Assembly (NCBI GenBank): GCA_030386875.1
Contig: CM059564.1
Coordinates: forward strand, 46,520,075-46,584,074
DNA length: 64,000 nucleotides
Source: Morinoia aosen
Taxonomy: Eukaryota > Arthropoda > Malacostraca > Amphipoda > Talitridae
Reading direction: 5' to 3'
Position 1 is the first letter of the stretch; every line of letters begins with the position of its first letter. The position numbers were made by a program, and so were the translations under genes. A model generated the notes under the pieces. The model searched no databases. It worked only from the letters and a program-made list of their open reading frames with translations, and was not told the origin of the DNA. This document shows, in pieces, positions 61,118-64,000 of the stretch.

Positions 61118-64000
61118 TTTTGGCGCCGCAGCCTCTGTCTTCAGCGATGATGAACACGACCAACACTGACACGCATTTGGCGCCGCAGCATCTGTCTTCA
61201 GCGATGATGAACACGACCAACACTGACACGCATTTTGGCGCCGCAGCCTCTGTCTTCAGCGATGATGAACACGACCAACACTGACACGCATTTGGCGCCG
61301 CAGCCTCTGTCTTCAGCGATGATGAACACGACCAACACTGACACGCATTTTGGCGCCGCAGCCTCTGTCTTCAGCGATGATGAGCACGACCAACACTGAC
61401 ACGCATTTTGGCGCCGCAGCCTCTGTCTTCAGCGATGATGAACACGACCAACACTGACACGCATTTTGGCGCCGCAGCCTCTGTCTTCAGCGATGATGAA
61501 CACGACCAACACTGACACGCATTTTGGCGCCGCAGCCTCTGTCTTCAGCGATGATGAACACGACCAACACTGACACGCATTTGGCGCCGCAGCATCTGTC
61601 TTCAGCGATGATGAACACGACCAACACTGACACGCATTTGGCGCCGCAGCATCTGTCTTCAGCGATGATGAACACGACCAACACTGACACGCATTTTGGC
61701 GCCGCAGCCTCTGTCTTCAGCGATGATGAACACGACCAACACTGACACGCATTTTGGCGCCGCAGCCTCTGTCTTCAGCGATGATGAACACGACCAACAC
61801 TGACACGCATTTGGCGCCGCAGCATCTGTCTTCAGCGATGATGAACACGACCAACACTGACACGCATTTGGCGCCGCAGCATCTGGCTTCAGCGATGATG
61901 AACACGACCAACACTGACACGCATTTGGCGCCGCAGCATCTGTCTTCAGCGATGATGAACACGACCAACACTGACACGCATTTGGCGCCGCAGCCTCTGT
62001 CTTCAGCGATGATGAACACGACCAACACTGACACGCATTTTGGCGCCGCAGCCTCTGTCTTCAGCGATGATGAACACGACCAACACTGACACGCATTTGG
62101 CGCCGCAGCATCTGTCTTCAGCGATGATGAACACGACCAACACTGACACGCATTTGGCGCCGCAGCCTCTGTCTTCAGCGATGATGAACACGACCAACAC
62201 TGACACGCATTTTGGCGCCGCAGCCTCTGTCTTCAGCGATGATGAACACGACCAACACTGACACGCATTTGGCGCCGCAGCATCTGTCTTCAGCGATGAT
62301 GAACACGACCAACACTGACACGCATTTGGCGCCGCAGCATCTGTCTTCAGCGATGATGAACACGACCAACACTGACACGCATTTGGCGCCGCAGCATCTG
62401 TCTTCAGCGATGATGAACACGACCAACACTGACATGCATTTGGCGCCGCAGCCTCTGTCTTCAGCGATGATGAACACGACCAACACTGACACGCATTTGG
62501 CGCCGCAGCATCTGTCTTCAGCGATGATGAACACGACCAACACTGACACGCATTTGGCGCCGCAGCCTCTGTCTTCAGCGATGATGAACACGACCAACAC
62601 TGACACGCATTTGGCGCCGCAGCCTCTGTCTTCAGCGATGATGAACACGACCAACACTGACACGCATTTGGCGCCGCAGCATCTGTCTTCAGCGATGATG
62701 AACACGACCAACACTGACACGCATTTGGCGCCGCAGCCTCTGTCTTCAGCGATGATGAACACGACCAACACTGACACGCATTTGGCGCCGCAGCATCTGT
62801 CTTCAGCGATGATGAACACGACCAACACTGACATGCATTTGGCGCCGCAGCCTCTGTCTTCAGCGATGATGAACACGACCAACACTGACACGCATTTGGC
62901 GCCGCAGCATCTGTCTTCAGCGATGATGAACACGACCAACACTGACACGCATTTTGGCGCCGCAGCATCTGTCTTCAGCGATGATGAACACGACCAACAC
63001 TGACACGCATTTGGCGCCGCAGCCTCTGTCTTCAGCGATGATGAACACGACCAACACTGACACGCATTTGGCGCCGCAGCCTCTGTCTTCAGCGATGATG
63101 AACACGACCAACACTGACACGCATTTGGCGCCGCAGCATCTGTCTTCAGCGATGATGAACACGACCAACACTGACAAGCATTTGGCGCCGCAGCATCTGT
63201 CTTCAGCGATGATGAACACGACCAACACTGACACGCATTTGGCGCCGCAGCATCTGTCTTCAGCGATGATGAACACGACCAACACTGACACGCATTTGGC
63301 GCCGCAGCCTCTGTCTTCAGCGATGATGAACACGACCAACACTGACAAGCATTTGGCGCCGCAGCCTCTGTCTTCAGCGATGATGAACACGACCAACACT
63401 GACACGCATTTGGCGCCGCAGCCTCTGTCTTCAGCGATGATGAACACGACCAACACTGACACGCATTTGGCGCCGCAGCCTCTGTCTTCAGCGATGATGA
63501 ACACGACCAACACTGACAAGCATTTGGCGCCGCAGCCTCTGTCTTCAGCGATGATGAACACGACCAACACTGACACGCATTTGGCGCCGCAGCCTCTGTC
63601 TTCAGCGATGATGAACACGACCAACACTGACACGCATTTGGCGCCGCAGCCTCTGTCTTCAGCGATGATGAACACGACCAACACTGACACGCATTTGGCG
63701 CCGCAGCCTCTGTTTTCAGCGATGATGAACACGACCAACACTGACACGCATTTGGCGCCGCAGCCTCTGTCTTCAGCGATGATGAACACGACCAACACTG
63801 ACACGCATTTGGCGCCGCAGCCTCTGTCTTCAGCGATGATGAACACGACCAACACTGACACGCATTTGGCGCCGCAGCCTCTGTCTTCAGCGATGATGAA
63901 CACGACCAACACTGACACGCATTTGGCGCCGCAGCCTCTGTCTTCAGCGATGATGAACACGACCAACACTGACACGCATTTGGCGCCGCAGCCTCTGTCT
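61118..64000. repeat. 57/58-bp tandem array, at least 50 copies, one E2F-type site per unit; runs off the right edge
   Basis: The unit is TTGGCGCCGCAGCCTCTGTC then TTCAGCGATGATGAACACGA then CCAACACTGACACGCAT. The octamer TTTGGCGC occurs at 61119 and last at 63979: 2,860 bp, matching 40 units of 57 and 10 of 58 bp, so 51 octamers. The ten 58-bp units (an extra T before GGCGCC) lie almost all between 61200 and 62220. Other variants are GCATCTG/GCCTCTG and GACAAGC, GACATGC or GACACGC. TTTGGCGC fits the E2F/DP consensus TTTSSCGC. Long ORFs on both strands (up to 352 codons) arise because 57 is divisible by 3. Confidence 0.96.

Noticed and set aside
62003-63975. ORFs of 257-352 codons on both strands over the right-edge array
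   Set aside because: A 57-bp period equals 19 codons. Frames break wherever a 58-bp unit occurs, which selection on a protein would not allow.

Overview
This is eukaryotic, almost certainly animal and probably arthropod, genomic DNA. The ORFs are short and uninformative. The one clear host gene is split by introns with GT-AG junctions, and DNA-transposon and Penelope-like element remains are scattered between. I cannot name the species. The arthropod call rests on the Pitx C-terminal region, which looks insect/crustacean-like from memory, and on the mobile-element content; it is inference.

The host gene is a Pitx-family (bicoid-class, K50) homeobox gene on the + strand. Its homeodomain is assembled from three exons: 29848-29989 (basic linker plus homeodomain residues 1-24), 42153-42219 (residues 25-46) and 44305-44892 (residues 47-60, the C-terminal region, the OAR motif and the stop). 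The introns are about 12.2 kb and 2.1 kb. The exon or exons encoding the N-terminus lie upstream and were not recognised. No other cellular gene could be supported.

The rest is dominated by tandem repeats: by summing the listed arrays, roughly 28 kb (about 44%) of the window. In order: a 125-bp satellite (1-2552), a 128/104-bp modular repeat (4221-5380), a 28-bp and a 27-bp minisatellite, a 48/49-bp array (11669-13616), a 25-bp array (13637-13951), a 43-bp array (15610-17140), a 60/53-bp array (20254-24000), an indel-free 60-bp array (24350-28727), an indel-free 46-bp array inside the Pitx intron (35005-40993), a 70-bp array (46977-49155), a 34-bp array (49988-50600), a 43-bp array (59520-59950) and a 57/58-bp array that runs off the right edge (61118-64000).

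Two arrays carry canonical transcription-factor motifs once per unit. The intronic 46-bp array holds about 128 perfect CRE octamers (TGACGTCA). The 57/58-bp array holds 51 perfect E2F-type octamers (TTTGGCGC). Several arrays appear to have grown out of recognisable parents. The 60/53-bp array lies inside a copy of a TTAA-associated MITE whose other copies are at about 10030, 18338, 49627 and 52014. The CRE array abuts a degenerate ACTGACA repeat that it resembles. The 48/49-bp and 25-bp arrays, and the 43-bp array at 59.5 kb, sit beside diverged versions of themselves.

Mobile elements with direct structural evidence are a Penelope-like element remnant encoding a GIY-YIG endonuclease domain (10671-11378, 12-bp flanking repeat), a hAT-type MITE with an 8-bp target duplication (32301-32517), a foldback MITE (33119-33368), and the TTAA MITEs.
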